This document shows, one piece after another, positions 6,158-6,187 of a DNA stretch of 6,187 nucleotides. Every line of letters starts with the position of its first letter. The stretch's first letter is position 1. The stretch comes from Gammaproteobacteria bacterium (GTDB lineage: Bacteria > Pseudomonadota > Gammaproteobacteria > Chromatiales > Chromatiaceae). The translations under genes and the position numbers were made by a program. The notes under the pieces were generated by a model. It worked only from the letters and a program-made list of their open reading frames with translations, was not told the DNA's origin and searched no databases. The DNA is taken from the NCBI GenBank assembly GCA_024644505.1, contig JAHEHQ010000020.1, forward strand, positions 1-6,187. Reading direction: 5' to 3'.

Positions 6158-6187
6158 CCCGCCACGGCCGGCCAGACGGCCAGTTGG

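Larger units (their letters stand above)
5956..6187. other. Repeat-rich non-coding block
   Basis: 232 bp in which I find no credible gene on either strand. It consists of two related 60-bp copies, a shared 18-bp direct repeat and several short hairpins listed separately. The minus strand has many GGA triplets and four GGGACG words (within 5928-5933, 5966-5971, 5979-5984, 6084-6089). A C-run (6154-6160) and a GGCCGGCC word near 6167-6174 lie at the right edge. The block continues past the window, so its full extent is unknown. Confidence 0.6.

Noticed and set aside
5956..6187. CRISPR array
   Set aside because: Only two identical 18-bp repeats 78 bp apart and two diverged copies; no regular repeat-spacer pattern and no cas genes.

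Overview
The window is chromosomal DNA of a Gram-negative proteobacterium and is dominated by inner-membrane parts of a type II secretion system (T2SS). The short PilN-type GspL, a GspMb-type GspM and a GspC/GspN-like protein without a PDZ domain resemble the Xps-like layout of many gammaproteobacteria. The style of the intergenic repeats makes me lean to a Chromatiales-like or sulfur-oxidising gammaproteobacterium, but that is an impression from memory and not shown by the sequence.

Layout. Positions 2-58 hold the last codons of an upstream gene, probably gspK. Then, all on the plus strand and overlapping end to start, come gspL (55-1164), gspM (1154-1744) and a gspC/gspN-like gene (1744-2472). 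Facing them on the minus strand are gspF (3670-2453) and gspE (5368-3683), which form a two-gene unit with 12 bp between them. The gspC/N-like and gspF genes converge and overlap by 20 bp at their 3' ends. Upstream of gspE is a 174-bp gap with one weak promoter candidate. A 102-codon gene of unknown function follows (5851-5543, minus strand). The remaining 336 bp (5852-6187) have no convincing gene. They are packed with inverted and direct repeats: a long imperfect hairpin whose foot touches the start codon of the small gene, two 60-bp imperfect repeat copies, and short hairpins with GGA in the loop.

How the genes work together. GspE is the cytoplasmic ATPase that powers pseudopilus assembly. 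GspF is the polytopic inner-membrane platform. GspL and GspM are bitopic platform proteins that link the ATPase to the periplasmic parts. The GspC/N-like protein should connect the platform to the outer-membrane secretin. The secretin (GspD) and the pseudopilins (G-J, and most of K) are not in the window.

Most notable points: GspE has a textbook double MshEN motif, which predicts control by cyclic di-GMP; the GspC/N-like protein carries a long, very basic tail where a PDZ domain could be; E-F are inverted relative to K-L-M-N, with gspD absent from the junction; and the repeat block contains a CsrA-like GGA loop placed in one of two mutually exclusive hairpins. I see no wholly new defence or mobile system here.
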